Shown: one piece after another, positions 42,133 to 49,109 of the stretch | Layout: each line of letters begins with the position of its first letter | Numbering within the stretch: position 1 is the stretch's first letter | NCBI GenBank assembly: GCA_905233255.1 | Contig: CAJOCN010000003.1 | Coordinates: 1 to 54,106, forward strand | DNA from: Paludibacteraceae bacterium | GTDB taxonomy: Bacteria; Bacteroidota; Bacteroidia; Bacteroidales; Paludibacteraceae | Direction: 5' to 3' | Length of the DNA stretch: 54,106 nt | Made by a program: the position numbers and the translations under genes | The notes under the pieces: generated by a model | What the model was told of the DNA's origin: nothing | What the model saw: only the letters and a program-made list of their open reading frames with translations | Database searches by the model: none

Positions 42133-42738
42133 TTTCTTGATCGGCCAATAGTACCCTAAGTTGATACTCAGATCCATCGGACTGGCCATGCTGTAGTGAT
42201 CTGTTACAGTAGTGCCGACAACACCGCCGAAGGAGTAGTCAAACCGTACTTCGAACTCATAGATACCGGCTTTCTTGGTCTTTACGTAGAACCCGGTGCC
42301 GGCTGCTAATCCCCAATCGAACGGATGGTCAATCGCGCTGCTCTCATCCCATACGCAGTAACCGATCTGCGGACCCAGATTGAAGAACCACCGGCATACC
42401 TCGCTGCCGAAATTGAGGTTCATCAGGATCGGCAATTCGATATAATGCAGGTTGTGGTATGTGTGTCCGATGGCCTCGTTGCCATGTGCCCATCCGCGGT
42501 GCATGTAGTTCAGCTCCATCTGGAAGTGGCAGTATTTATGTCCCGCAAAACGGAACACCAACCCTGCATTACCGCCTAAGACACACGCATTGGTGATAGG
42601 CGTCATGTTTTCCGCTGCCGGCTGGAAGATCACGGTCCCGGCACTCACGCCGCCATGAGCACCCACCCAATACTCCGGGTTGCCTAACCGCGGCTGTGCT
42701 TGTGCGGTTAGACCGATCATCATACCCAGCACCACCAA
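42115..42738 (-). CDS. outer-membrane beta-barrel protein (PorT-like)
   Basis: About 207 residues: a hydrophobic signal sequence ending TAQAQ, then alternating amphipathic strands (WVGAHGGVSAGTV, GLVFRFAGHKYCHFQMELNYM, YIELPILMNLNF, FFNLGPQIGYCV, FEVRFDYSFGGVV, DLSINLGYYWPI) of an eight-stranded type barrel. It resembles PorT, a T9SS accessory barrel, but also the general porin-like beta-barrel family, so PorT is only a suggestion. No ATG exists at the start: the best codon is TTG at 42738, and the frame upstream runs through a TAATTCG array to a stop. Its last residues and stop come from another copy of the same repeat type. Confidence 0.68.
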   Translation of the reverse strand: MVVLGMMIGLTAQAQPRLGNPEYWVGAHGGVSAGTVIFQPAAENMTPITNACVLGGNAGLVFRFAGHKYCHFQMELNYMHRGWAHGNEAIGHTYHNLHYIELPILMNLNFGSEVCRWFFNLGPQIGYCVWDESSAIDHPFDWGLAAGTGFYVKTKKAGIYEFEVRFDYSFGGVVGTTVTDHYSMASPMDLSINLGYYWPIKKFKIKN

Positions 42739-42756
42739 AACTATGTATAGCCTATA

Positions 42757-42782
42757 ATTCGTAATTCTTAATTTTTAATTTT
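42757..42782. repeat. TAATTCG/TAATTTT heptamer array
   Basis: Four units between the LysM-PBP1 stop (the TAA lies within the array) and the start of the barrel gene. Confidence 0.85.
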
Positions 42783-44190
42783 CAATGACTCTCACTACGG
42801 CATTCTGGTATCCTCCGTTCCCGGTACCGGTCCACCGTATCTCGGATTGCAATCCCCGGTGCTCTTTCTCGCCGTTAAGCCATCCGATCAGTGCTTGCAT
42901 CAGATCATATCCTAACAGATCGTACCGAGGTGCCTCGCTCACATGTCCGCTCACATAGGTCTCTGCCCATTGTGCATCGTACCCTTCATGCCCGTCACGC
43001 AATGCGAACATAGAGGTATAGACCTGCGGCAAATCGATACTCTCTTTCTGCCATGAGTACTGGCTCATGATCCGTACTTTGTATCCTGCCTCCCGGATCT
43101 TCTCAATCTGCGGAAGGATGATACGTACGTGCTGATACCTGTCGCTATGAAGGATAAACAGGTTCTCCCGTGTACTATCCAGAGCATATGCCGCGCTGTC
43201 GGTCATCAGATCGCGTAATGCCAGACCTCTATACGGAATATCGTTCACGCGCATTCTGGCGCGCAGTGCGCGGATAGCCGGAGTGATATCCGCCTCACGG
43301 ACATCGACCATCACGATATTCGTACTGTCGATTCGTCCGCGCATCCACAGGCAGAGACTATCTGCCTCCTGAATGTCCGTGGAGTTGAACTGCAATACTT
43401 GTGGATGGTTAGCTAACTCGATATCGTCGCTGAACGGCAGTAATAGCGGCACCTTATGCGCGTCACACCATGTAGCCATTCGCTCTATCTGGATCGGATA
43501 GACGAGCCCCAGGATAGCTTTCATGCTATCCAGTTCCGTACTGTCGCACAGTGCCTGCACCTTACGCTCGCTGCGCTCGGTGTCATAGACATGCAGCCGG
43601 TATAACGTGCTGTCGTTCTGCAGATTACGCAGCGCCAGCAACGCGCCCTGATAGAACTCCATCATGCGCTCTGCATTCGTGCTGCGTTTGGTCTGCAGAC
43701 TCTCGAACGGCAGCATGAGTGCTAATTCGACAACCTTGCGGTTGTCCGGCACAATAGAATCCATCACGGCGATGCTATCTGTTGCCATACTGTCAGTAAC
43801 GGCGCTGTCTGCTACCAGTACCACGCTGTCCGCTTTTATCGGAGCAGGGGTTGGCACTACGGGCAACTCAGTCTGTGCTCTGTCAGCGATAGCGGTCTGT
43901 GCTCTGTCAGGCGTAGCCGGTCTTTTCACTACCGGCCGTTTCGTCGGCAGATAGAGCGTCTCGCCGTAATGCAGACCGCGCTCGCGTAACTGCGGGTTCA
44001 GACGCACAATCTCGCTCTGGGGAATATTGAAATTCACCCCGATGCGATAGAGACCGATACTCTTCTCCACTTGGTATTTATATACCTCCTCGCCGTTGAT
44101 GGTATCCAACGGATAGTCCAGTAACTCTTGTGCCCTTGCTCCCACGGCAATGAAAATGGCACATGCTACCAATACTCTAAACTTTCTCAT
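42775..44190 (-). CDS. LysM and PBP1-like periplasmic protein
   Basis: A 471-residue exported protein: signal peptide 1-20, LysM domain (about 38-85; YKYQVEKSIGLYRIGVNFNIPQSEIVRLNPQ), a Pro/Ser/Asp linker, then a type 1 periplasmic-binding fold (about 150-471; VVELALMLPF, AERMMEFYQGALLAL, ILGLVYPIQIERMATWCDAHKVPLLLPFSDD). This pairing is common in Bacteroidota; by analogy with LpoA it may regulate peptidoglycan synthases. In the linker, PDRAQTAIADRAQTE is encoded by GACCGC-type palindromic units (43870-43925). It overlaps gldG by 14 bases. The stop TAA is part of the downstream heptamer array. Confidence 0.83.
   Translation of the reverse strand: MRKFRVLVACAIFIAVGARAQELLDYPLDTINGEEVYKYQVEKSIGLYRIGVNFNIPQSEIVRLNPQLRERGLHYGETLYLPTKRPVVKRPATPDRAQTAIADRAQTELPVVPTPAPIKADSVVLVADSAVTDSMATDSIAVMDSIVPDNRKVVELALMLPFESLQTKRSTNAERMMEFYQGALLALRNLQNDSTLYRLHVYDTERSERKVQALCDSTELDSMKAILGLVYPIQIERMATWCDAHKVPLLLPFSDDIELANHPQVLQFNSTDIQEADSLCLWMRGRIDSTNIVMVDVREADITPAIRALRARMRVNDIPYRGLALRDLMTDSAAYALDSTRENLFILHSDRYQHVRIILPQIEKIREAGYKVRIMSQYSWQKESIDLPQVYTSMFALRDGHEGYDAQWAETYVSGHVSEAPRYDLLGYDLMQALIGWLNGEKEHRGLQSEIRWTGTGNGGYQNAVVRVIEN
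43870..43925. repeat. GACCGC palindromic units inside the LysM-PBP1 gene
   Basis: Read on the minus strand: AAAGACCGGCTACGCCTGACAG, then GAGCACAGACCGC-TATC-GCTGACAG. Both units are in frame in the linker between the LysM and the PBP1-like domain. Confidence 0.75.
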
Positions 44191-45859
44191 ATCTGCGTTT
44201 TCGTATAATCCATACTATTCCGCCTATCAGTGCCAGAATGCTGATGGGCAGCACCACACTGACGGTCTGTATCTGTGCGCGTTTGTCATGCGCGCGTTTG
44301 TCATTCAAGAGCCGTAAAACCACGCTCTTCTCTCTCAATCCGATGAGACCCTCGCTGTCGGTCAGCCATAAGATGGCGTTCGTCACAAAATCGCGGTTGC
44401 TGAACTGCATTCCGCTGTATCGGTCATAGCCCATCGGCAATACTTGCCCTTTCTGCGTCTCGTTGAGCAGGATACTTCCGCTACCGATCACCACTTGGCG
44501 GGTCTTCACACTCGTCTTACGGATGGCTTCGTCGCTCTCAATACCTTCCGGTGCCATGCGGTGGGCGTATGCGCTCGCAAAACTGCCTTCTAACGAGACA
44601 GCCACCGGCACGTACTGGTACATGAAAGTGCTCATGTCGGGATTCATGTCGTTCAGATCCACTTCGCCCGGAGTAGCCGTCACGCGGCTGGCGGTACTGG
44701 TGGCTAACAGGATACGTTTCTCGATGCCGTCCTCGCCGCCCACGGCGTCTAACGGACTGACAAACGTACTCATTACCTGACCCATGTTACGGGTGATAGG
44801 CGAACCCTGACTCGTCAGTAGCAGCGGCGCGTATGTCCACGGCATAGGCTGTAGATTCGGCTGTTGAGGGTCGGTGCTCACATTCACCGGTATAGGCAGG
44901 CATTGTATATCCTGCACCAACGCCGGATTGACACGCACTCCGTATTTGAAAAACATCTCCGTTAATCCCAAGTCCAGCGCTACGATGGGCGTAAACCCTT
45001 CGCTCTGTAGCACCTTCTCGCTGAACTGCACTCCGTTCACCGCCCATAATACCGTGCCGCCCCGCATGATATATTGGTCGATTACGAACTTCTCCTGTTC
45101 GCTGAACGCCGTCTGCGGATTGACCACAATAATCGCCTTGTATCCGTCTAAGATATGAACGTTAACCGGTCTTTGAGCGACCTCGTCGCGGTCTTTTGTC
45201 TTTGAGCGAAGCGGTCTTTCGTCTATCTGTCCCCGATCCACTTGATAGTACTTGCTCAGCGCGCTCATCAGGTCGTACGTGTGCGCCTCGTCCGGCTCGC
45301 CGTGACCTTCCAGAATAGCTACCCGCGGAGTCTCTGTTTGCTGCAATAGGTGCAGTGCCTCCATGAACGCGAACTCCAACTGCTCGATACTGGCGTTCAG
45401 GTTCTCCTCCCCGCTCAGACCCCGGGTGTTCTTCAGAAGCGTTACCACAGCTCTCTTGCCTTTGTACTCCATCAGTGCATAAGGCCAGACGGTCGTCTGC
45501 GCCGTTTTGCCGTTCTGTTCCCGCTCGTGAATAACGATCGGTCGCAGCCCCAGAGAATCTTGCAACTCAGTCCCCTCCCTTGAGGGGAGGGTTAGGGAGA
45601 GGTTCCCATATACCCCCATCTCCTCAATCGTCTCTTCGGTAGCTTTCTTCAGTCGCCGGAATCCGGCATTGAGGTCTCCGTCTAACAGAACGGTCACCTC
45701 AATCGGCTCATCCGTTGCGCGGAGCAGTTCTTTCGACGCTCGGCTCAGACTATAGTGCTTGTCGTCCGTCATATCCCAACGAACCGGTCGGAGCTCCAAA
45801 GCCCCGATCAGCAGCAGCCACAGGCCGCAGAGAAATATGTAATAGCTGTACTTACGCAA
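44177..45859 (-). CDS. gldG: GldG-like ABC transporter auxiliary component
   Basis: A 560-residue protein with an N-terminal membrane anchor (YSYYIFLCGLWLLLIGALEL), the GldG/DUF4350-type periplasmic body (WDMTDDKHYSLSRASKELL, VTVLLDGDLNAGFRRL, VAILEGHGEPDE, VDQYIMRGGTVLWAV-like VIDQYIMRGGTVLWAV, VTNAILWLTDSEGLI) and a C-terminal helix (VVLPISILALIGGIVWIIRKRRYE). In gliding Bacteroidota, GldG works with permease GldF and ATPase GldA; no gldF is next to this gene. Two insertions are seen: SLTLPSREGTELQ from a GC-rich palindrome (45572-45591) and DERPLRSKTKDRDEVAQRP from GACCGC units (45160-45235). Confidence 0.85.
   Translation of the reverse strand: MRKYSYYIFLCGLWLLLIGALELRPVRWDMTDDKHYSLSRASKELLRATDEPIEVTVLLDGDLNAGFRRLKKATEETIEEMGVYGNLSLTLPSREGTELQDSLGLRPIVIHEREQNGKTAQTTVWPYALMEYKGKRAVVTLLKNTRGLSGEENLNASIEQLEFAFMEALHLLQQTETPRVAILEGHGEPDEAHTYDLMSALSKYYQVDRGQIDERPLRSKTKDRDEVAQRPVNVHILDGYKAIIVVNPQTAFSEQEKFVIDQYIMRGGTVLWAVNGVQFSEKVLQSEGFTPIVALDLGLTEMFFKYGVRVNPALVQDIQCLPIPVNVSTDPQQPNLQPMPWTYAPLLLTSQGSPITRNMGQVMSTFVSPLDAVGGEDGIEKRILLATSTASRVTATPGEVDLNDMNPDMSTFMYQYVPVAVSLEGSFASAYAHRMAPEGIESDEAIRKTSVKTRQVVIGSGSILLNETQKGQVLPMGYDRYSGMQFSNRDFVTNAILWLTDSEGLIGLREKSVVLRLLNDKRAHDKRAQIQTVSVVLPISILALIGGIVWIIRKRRYEKV
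45160..45235. repeat. GACCGC palindromic element inside gldG
   Basis: Minus-strand reading: AAAGACCGC-TTC-GCTCAAAGAC, AAAAGACCGC-GACGAGGTC-GCTCAAAGACC. The inner hairpin GCGAC-CTC-GTCGC lies at 45177-45189. In frame, between KYYQVDRGQI and VNVHILDGYKA. Confidence 0.88.
45572..45592. repeat. CCCTCCC palindrome inside gldG
   Basis: CCCTCCC (45573-45579) pairs with GGGAGGG (45585-45591) around TTGAG. It is the same element as at 49749 and 51764, here read in frame by gldG. Confidence 0.85.
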
Positions 45860-45919
45860 ATTTGTCTTTAATCTTTGAGCGGCTTTGCCGCGGTCTTTCT
45901 ACTTTGAGCGAAGCGGTCT
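45860..45919. repeat. GACCGC palindromic element between the parvulin gene and gldG
   Basis: Fills the 60-bp gap. Minus strand: AAAGACCGC-TTC-GCTCAAAG then AAAGACCGC-GGCAAAGCC-GCTCAAAGA. The hairpin GCGGC-TTT-GCCGC (45879-45891) has the CTTTG-type loop. Confidence 0.88.
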
Positions 45920-47674
45920 TTACTTCTTTATCTTCTCCCAAACCTCTTGGTTGATTACCACCGGATATTTGGCACGCAGGGCTTTGATCCACTCTGCCTC
46001 CAGATAATCCTGGTAATCGGTGGTCACTTTGCCTTTCTCGTCGCTCCACTCAGCCGGTGCTTTCAGTTTCTTGCCCATGCAGATTACCTCAGGCATGGCC
46101 TCGTTCGGGGTATAAGCGGCTTTCTTGTCCTTGAATCCGAATTTGTCTATTGCGCCGTTCTTGCCTTGCTCCCAGAGCCCGTGCTGTACCTTCACGTACT
46201 TCACGCTGTCGGTGTTGATGCGGCGCTCGATATAACTATGGATAGAGTCGGGGTTAGCACTACTGATAATCGCCTTTGCAGCTCTTGCACTACCTTTGCT
46301 CTTGGCCTGAATGAGGTAGCCTTTCCATTTCGGTTGAGCCCAGGTGTACTCTTTCTTGTGAGCCTTGAAATAAGCCTCCAGACCGGCTGTGTCTTTCGCC
46401 GCTTTGTCCCAAACCTCGTGGAGCGATACCTCGAACAGCAGAATACCGTCGTGGTACTCCTGTACCAGGTTCTTCAGCTCCGGATATTTCTCCTCCAGGT
46501 GCTCATCCGCGTAGGCTTTCACTTCTGCGTCACTCATCGTCTCAGGCAGCTTGTACTCGGCTCTCGTCTTGCGTACAAAACTCTTCTCTGCCTCTTTGCT
46601 ACGCTCGTCACGCAGTACCTGACGCTGGATCTGTGCGCGCATCGAGTCGAGCGGTTGGATTCCGCGCTCATCCTCTTTGTACAGAATATGCCATCCGTAT
46701 TGGGTGCGGATAGGAGCACTGATCTCGCCTGGCTTCAGGCTGAAAGCTGCGTCCTCAAACTCCTTCACCATCATACCTTTGCCGAACCATCCTAACTCGC
46801 CGCCGCGTACACTGCTGCCGCGGTCGTCAGACTCAGCTTTCGCTACTTCGGCGAAATTCTCTCCGGTCACGATCTTAGCGATACTGTCGATCTGCGCACG
46901 TTTGATGGCGTCCAGGCTGTCGGCCGGCACCATCTTCATGATATGACTGGCTTTGACCTCTTTGTGGTCAATCTCTTCTTCTACCAGCACAATGTGCCAT
47001 CCGTACTGCGTGCGGAACGGCTTGCTGATCTCGCCCACCGGGGTGTTGTAAACGGCTTCCTCCAGCGGATAGACATACCTGAACGGTGTGATCCATCCTA
47101 ACTCGCCACCCGTTTCCTGTACGTTCGGATCGGTGCTCATGTCGCGGGCTACCATCGCAAACGGATCTTTCTTGTACCGCATGGCACGAGAACCTCTGGC
47201 TTTGATAGGATGACCCACTACAATGCGGTTGTAAGCGGTGTTGATCTTCTCCCATGCCTCGGCCTGTGCAGCGCTGTCTGCGTTCATCGGGCACTGGATA
47301 GCGATGTGTGCCGCGCGGCGGTCTTTCGCCATGTGTCTCCAACTCAACTCAATCAGACTATCCATCGCCGCTTCGTCCTGCAGGTACTTGGGAATAGCCT
47401 GTGCACGGTAGCCTTTCAGCTCTTTCTTGAAACTCTCCGTCGTGTCAATACCTTGTGCCTCGGCTTCTGCCACTTTGAGCTTGAAATTGATGAACATATC
47501 CAGGTACTCTTCCATCGTTTTGGGATCGATGGCGCCGGCCTGGTTGTTCTTCTCGTAGATGTACAGAAACTCTTCGGCACTCACTGCCTTTCCGTTAATT
47601 GTCATCAGCGGCTCCTCGGCCATCATACTCAGGCTCATCGCCGCTGCTGCTAAAATCAAAAATGTCTTTTTCAT
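45920..47674 (-). CDS. exported peptidyl-prolyl isomerase with two parvulin domains (SurA/PpiC type)
   Basis: A 584-residue periplasmic protein: signal peptide 1-20 (MKKTFLILAAAAMSLSMMAE), SurA-like N-terminal chaperone helices (NGKAVSAEEFLYIYEKNNQ), then two PpiC domains at about 120-235 and 240-345, each with GGELGW, a hydrophobic EDAAFSLKPGEIS-type segment and TQYGWHIV/TQYGWHILY. A longer C-terminal helical region follows. It should fold outer-membrane proteins in transit, which suits its place next to envelope genes. ATG at 47674 is chosen over a codon 24 bases upstream, since it gives a normal signal peptide. Confidence 0.93.
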   Translation of the reverse strand: MKKTFLILAAAAMSLSMMAEEPLMTINGKAVSAEEFLYIYEKNNQAGAIDPKTMEEYLDMFINFKLKVAEAEAQGIDTTESFKKELKGYRAQAIPKYLQDEAAMDSLIELSWRHMAKDRRAAHIAIQCPMNADSAAQAEAWEKINTAYNRIVVGHPIKARGSRAMRYKKDPFAMVARDMSTDPNVQETGGELGWITPFRYVYPLEEAVYNTPVGEISKPFRTQYGWHIVLVEEEIDHKEVKASHIMKMVPADSLDAIKRAQIDSIAKIVTGENFAEVAKAESDDRGSSVRGGELGWFGKGMMVKEFEDAAFSLKPGEISAPIRTQYGWHILYKEDERGIQPLDSMRAQIQRQVLRDERSKEAEKSFVRKTRAEYKLPETMSDAEVKAYADEHLEEKYPELKNLVQEYHDGILLFEVSLHEVWDKAAKDTAGLEAYFKAHKKEYTWAQPKWKGYLIQAKSKGSARAAKAIISSANPDSIHSYIERRINTDSVKYVKVQHGLWEQGKNGAIDKFGFKDKKAAYTPNEAMPEVICMGKKLKAPAEWSDEKGKVTTDYQDYLEAEWIKALRAKYPVVINQEVWEKIKK

Positions 47675-47684
47675 TATTTTAAAA

Positions 47685-47757
47685 TTTTCAAATGTCAAAT
47701 ATCAAATTTTCAAATCTTCAAATCTTCAAATCTTCAAATCTTCAAATCTTCAAATAC
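47685..47757. repeat. AATCTTCA octamer array (with ATTTTCA, ATGTCA variants)
   Basis: About eight units fill the gap between the DHH gene and the parvulin gene. The final codons (L-K-I) and the TGA stop of the DHH gene are read from it. Confidence 0.92.
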
Positions 47758-48878
47758 TTCCGGTAGCTCTGCTCAAACATCCTCACCGCTTGGTCAATAC
47801 TTCCGAAGAGCTCGCCGCCCGAGGCGTTCATATGTCCGCCGCCGTGGAAAACCTCACTCGCCCATACATTCACGGGCCGGTCGCCTTGCGAGCGGAACGA
47901 TATACGGATCCGCGATTTCGGGGTACCCGGTTTGGCTCGCTCCTCGCGCATGAACACCGAGTAATACACATCGCCTATCTGCAGAGGCATATTCACCAAT
48001 CCCTCGCAGTCGCCCGGCTGGTGGTGATATCGGTCTAACTCATCTGCCGTCAGCGTAATGAGCGCCAAGTGGTACTCCGGATAAATACGCATCTTGCGGT
48101 GCAGCGCATAACCGATAAGTCGCATCCGATCGCTCGAGTACTGATTGAACACCGCGTCGTAGATGGCGTCTTTCTGTACGCCCGCGCGTAATAAAGAAGC
48201 TATAATATCGTATAACTCTGCACTCGTCGAGTTGTAACTGAAATTACCGGTATCCGTCATCAAGCCCGTGTAAATACACGTAGCAATCTCTGCTTTCAGC
48301 GCAAGCGGTCTTTCAGCGTTAGCGGTCTTACAGTCACTTTGTGACGGTCTTTCAGCGCAGCGGTCAGCAGCTTCAGCTGCTATTAACCTATATACGATCT
48401 CGCACGCCGAACTTGCTCCGGAATCCACATACTCTTCGTCGTACCACTCCTTTTGTCCTTGAGCGTCAGCGGTCTTTTGTCTTTGAGCGACTTTGTCGCG
48501 GTCTAATAAATGGTGGTCAATCAGAATCTTCGGGCAGCCGTTAGCTAACATCTTCTCGCCCATCGGACCAATCCGCTTGGGGTCATTGAAATCCGTGCAG
48601 ATAAACAGATCTGCTTTCGCGATGATCTCATTGCACTTCATCTGGCTCTTCTCGTACACCAGTATTTTATCCGCTCCCGGCATCCAGTTGAAGAACGCCG
48701 GAAAGGCATTCGGCACGATTACCGTTACTTGTCCTACAGCAAGCTCTGCCTGCGGTCTTTCAGCGAAGCGGTCTCTACACCAGTGCCACATTGCCAGCGA
48801 TGACCCCATCGCATCCCCGTCGGGCGCCATGTGCGTGAAAATTACTATATTACGCGCGTTTTCTATTAATTCTTTCAT
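47742..48878 (-). CDS. nrnA: DHH-family phosphoesterase (NrnA-like oligoribonuclease/pAp phosphatase)
   Basis: A 378-residue cytosolic enzyme that degrades short oligonucleotides and pAp. DHH motifs in order: FTHMAPDGDAMGSSLAM, ADLFICTDFND, KILIDHHLLD, GLMTDTGNFSYNST, and the DHHA1 signature EVFHGGGHMNASGG. ATG at 48878 precedes the canonical start; an upstream extension is not convincing. Three tracts made of GACCGC-type units are inserted (RFAERPQAELAVG; RDKVAQRQKTADAQGQKE; AEAADRCAERPSQSDCKTANAERPLALKAE split over several units), all between the motifs, not in them. The protein is longer than usual by about this amount. The last residues and stop come from the octamer array. Confidence 0.9.
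   Translation of the reverse strand: MKELIENARNIVIFTHMAPDGDAMGSSLAMWHWCRDRFAERPQAELAVGQVTVIVPNAFPAFFNWMPGADKILVYEKSQMKCNEIIAKADLFICTDFNDPKRIGPMGEKMLANGCPKILIDHHLLDRDKVAQRQKTADAQGQKEWYDEEYVDSGASSACEIVYRLIAAEAADRCAERPSQSDCKTANAERPLALKAEIATCIYTGLMTDTGNFSYNSTSAELYDIIASLLRAGVQKDAIYDAVFNQYSSDRMRLIGYALHRKMRIYPEYHLALITLTADELDRYHHQPGDCEGLVNMPLQIGDVYYSVFMREERAKPGTPKSRIRISFRSQGDRPVNVWASEVFHGGGHMNASGGELFGSIDQAVRMFEQSYRKYLKI
48296..48390. repeat. cluster of four GACCGC units inside nrnA
   Basis: Four consecutive AAAGACCGC/GCTGAAAG units with different cores (TTGC, TAAC, GTCAC-TTT-GTGAC at 48333-48345, TGC) and a terminal hairpin AGCAGC-TTCA-GCTGCT (48366-48381). All in frame. Confidence 0.88.
48460..48508. 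repeat. GACCGC units inside nrnA, second tract
   Basis: Minus strand: AGACCGC-GACAAAGTC-GCTCAAAGAC, AAAAGACCGC-TGAC-GCTCAAGGAC. Hairpin GCGAC-TTT-GTCGC at 48487-48499. In frame between LIDHHLL and EWYDEEYVDSG. Confidence 0.88.
48742..48778. repeat. GACCGC units inside nrnA, third tract
   Basis: Minus strand: AGACCGC-TTC-GCTGAAAGACCGC-AGGCAGAGC. In frame between HWCRDR and VTVIVPNAF near the N-terminus. Confidence 0.82.
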
Positions 48879-48899
48879 AAATATACTACAAATAGCGTG

Positions 48900-48931
48900 C
48901 AAAGTTACAAAAAAATAATGAAATATACAAA
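48900..48931 (-). promoter_or_regulatory. promoter of nrnA and the downstream minus-strand series
   Basis: Minus strand: TTTG (48931-48928), 20-bp spacer, TAACTTTG (48907-48900), about 20 bases before the nrnA ATG. It diverges from the tRNA-Gln promoter. Confidence 0.75.
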
Positions 48932-48956
48932 TAAATACAAAAAAAATGCAAAAAAA

Positions 48957-48988
48957 TTTGCACATGTCAAAAAAAAGCAGTACCTTTG
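48957..48988 (+). promoter_or_regulatory. promoter of tRNA-Gln
   Basis: TTTG (48957-48960), 20-bp spacer, TACCTTTG (48981-48988). Apart from a few bases, the whole block including the spacer CATGTCAAAAAAAAG equals the mgtC promoter at 2539-2570. Confidence 0.85.
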
Positions 48989-49009
48989 CACCCGCTTTTG
49001 AAAAATAGC

Positions 49010-49080
49010 TGCTCAATGGTGTAATGGTAGCACTACAGATTCTGGTTCTGTCTGTCTGGGTTCGAGTCCTGGTTGAGCAA
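49010..49080 (+). tRNA. tRNA-Gln (anticodon CTG)
   Basis: A 71-base gene that folds as a complete cloverleaf. The acceptor stem TGCTCAA pairs perfectly with TTGAGCA (49073-49079), discriminator A. The D-arm is GTGTAATGGTAGCAC; the anticodon stem ACAGA/TCTGT carries the loop TTCTGGT, so the anticodon is CTG and reads CAG. The T-arm holds GGTTCGAGTCC. The CCA end is not encoded. It has its own promoter at 48957 and terminator at 49082. No integrase or att duplication was seen here, so there is no sign that it serves as an insertion site. Confidence 0.96.
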
Positions 49081-49081
49081 C

Positions 49082-49109
49082 AAAAAGACCGCTATCAGGC
49101 GGTCTTTTT
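49082..49109. terminator. bidirectional terminator after tRNA-Gln
   Basis: AAAAAGACCGC (49082-49092), 6-nt loop, GCGGTCTTTTT (49099-49109) with T-run. It overlaps the 3' end of the convergent TPR-like gene. The stem is built on AAAGACCGC, the core of the palindromic elements, so one such element may have become (or come from) a terminator. Confidence 0.85.

Noticed and set aside
20810..48780. REP/RAYT system for the GACCGC palindromes
   Set aside because: No RAYT-type transposase gene is present in this window, so a link can only be tested on the complete genome.
48879..49016. N-terminal extension of the nrnA-like protein
   Set aside because: The extra 46 codons read through the promoter region, are hydrophobic and Phe-rich and precede the canonical MKELIENARNIVIFTH start.
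49010..49080. tRNA-Gln as attachment site of an integrated element
   Set aside because: There is no partial repeat of the tRNA end in the window and no integrase next to it.
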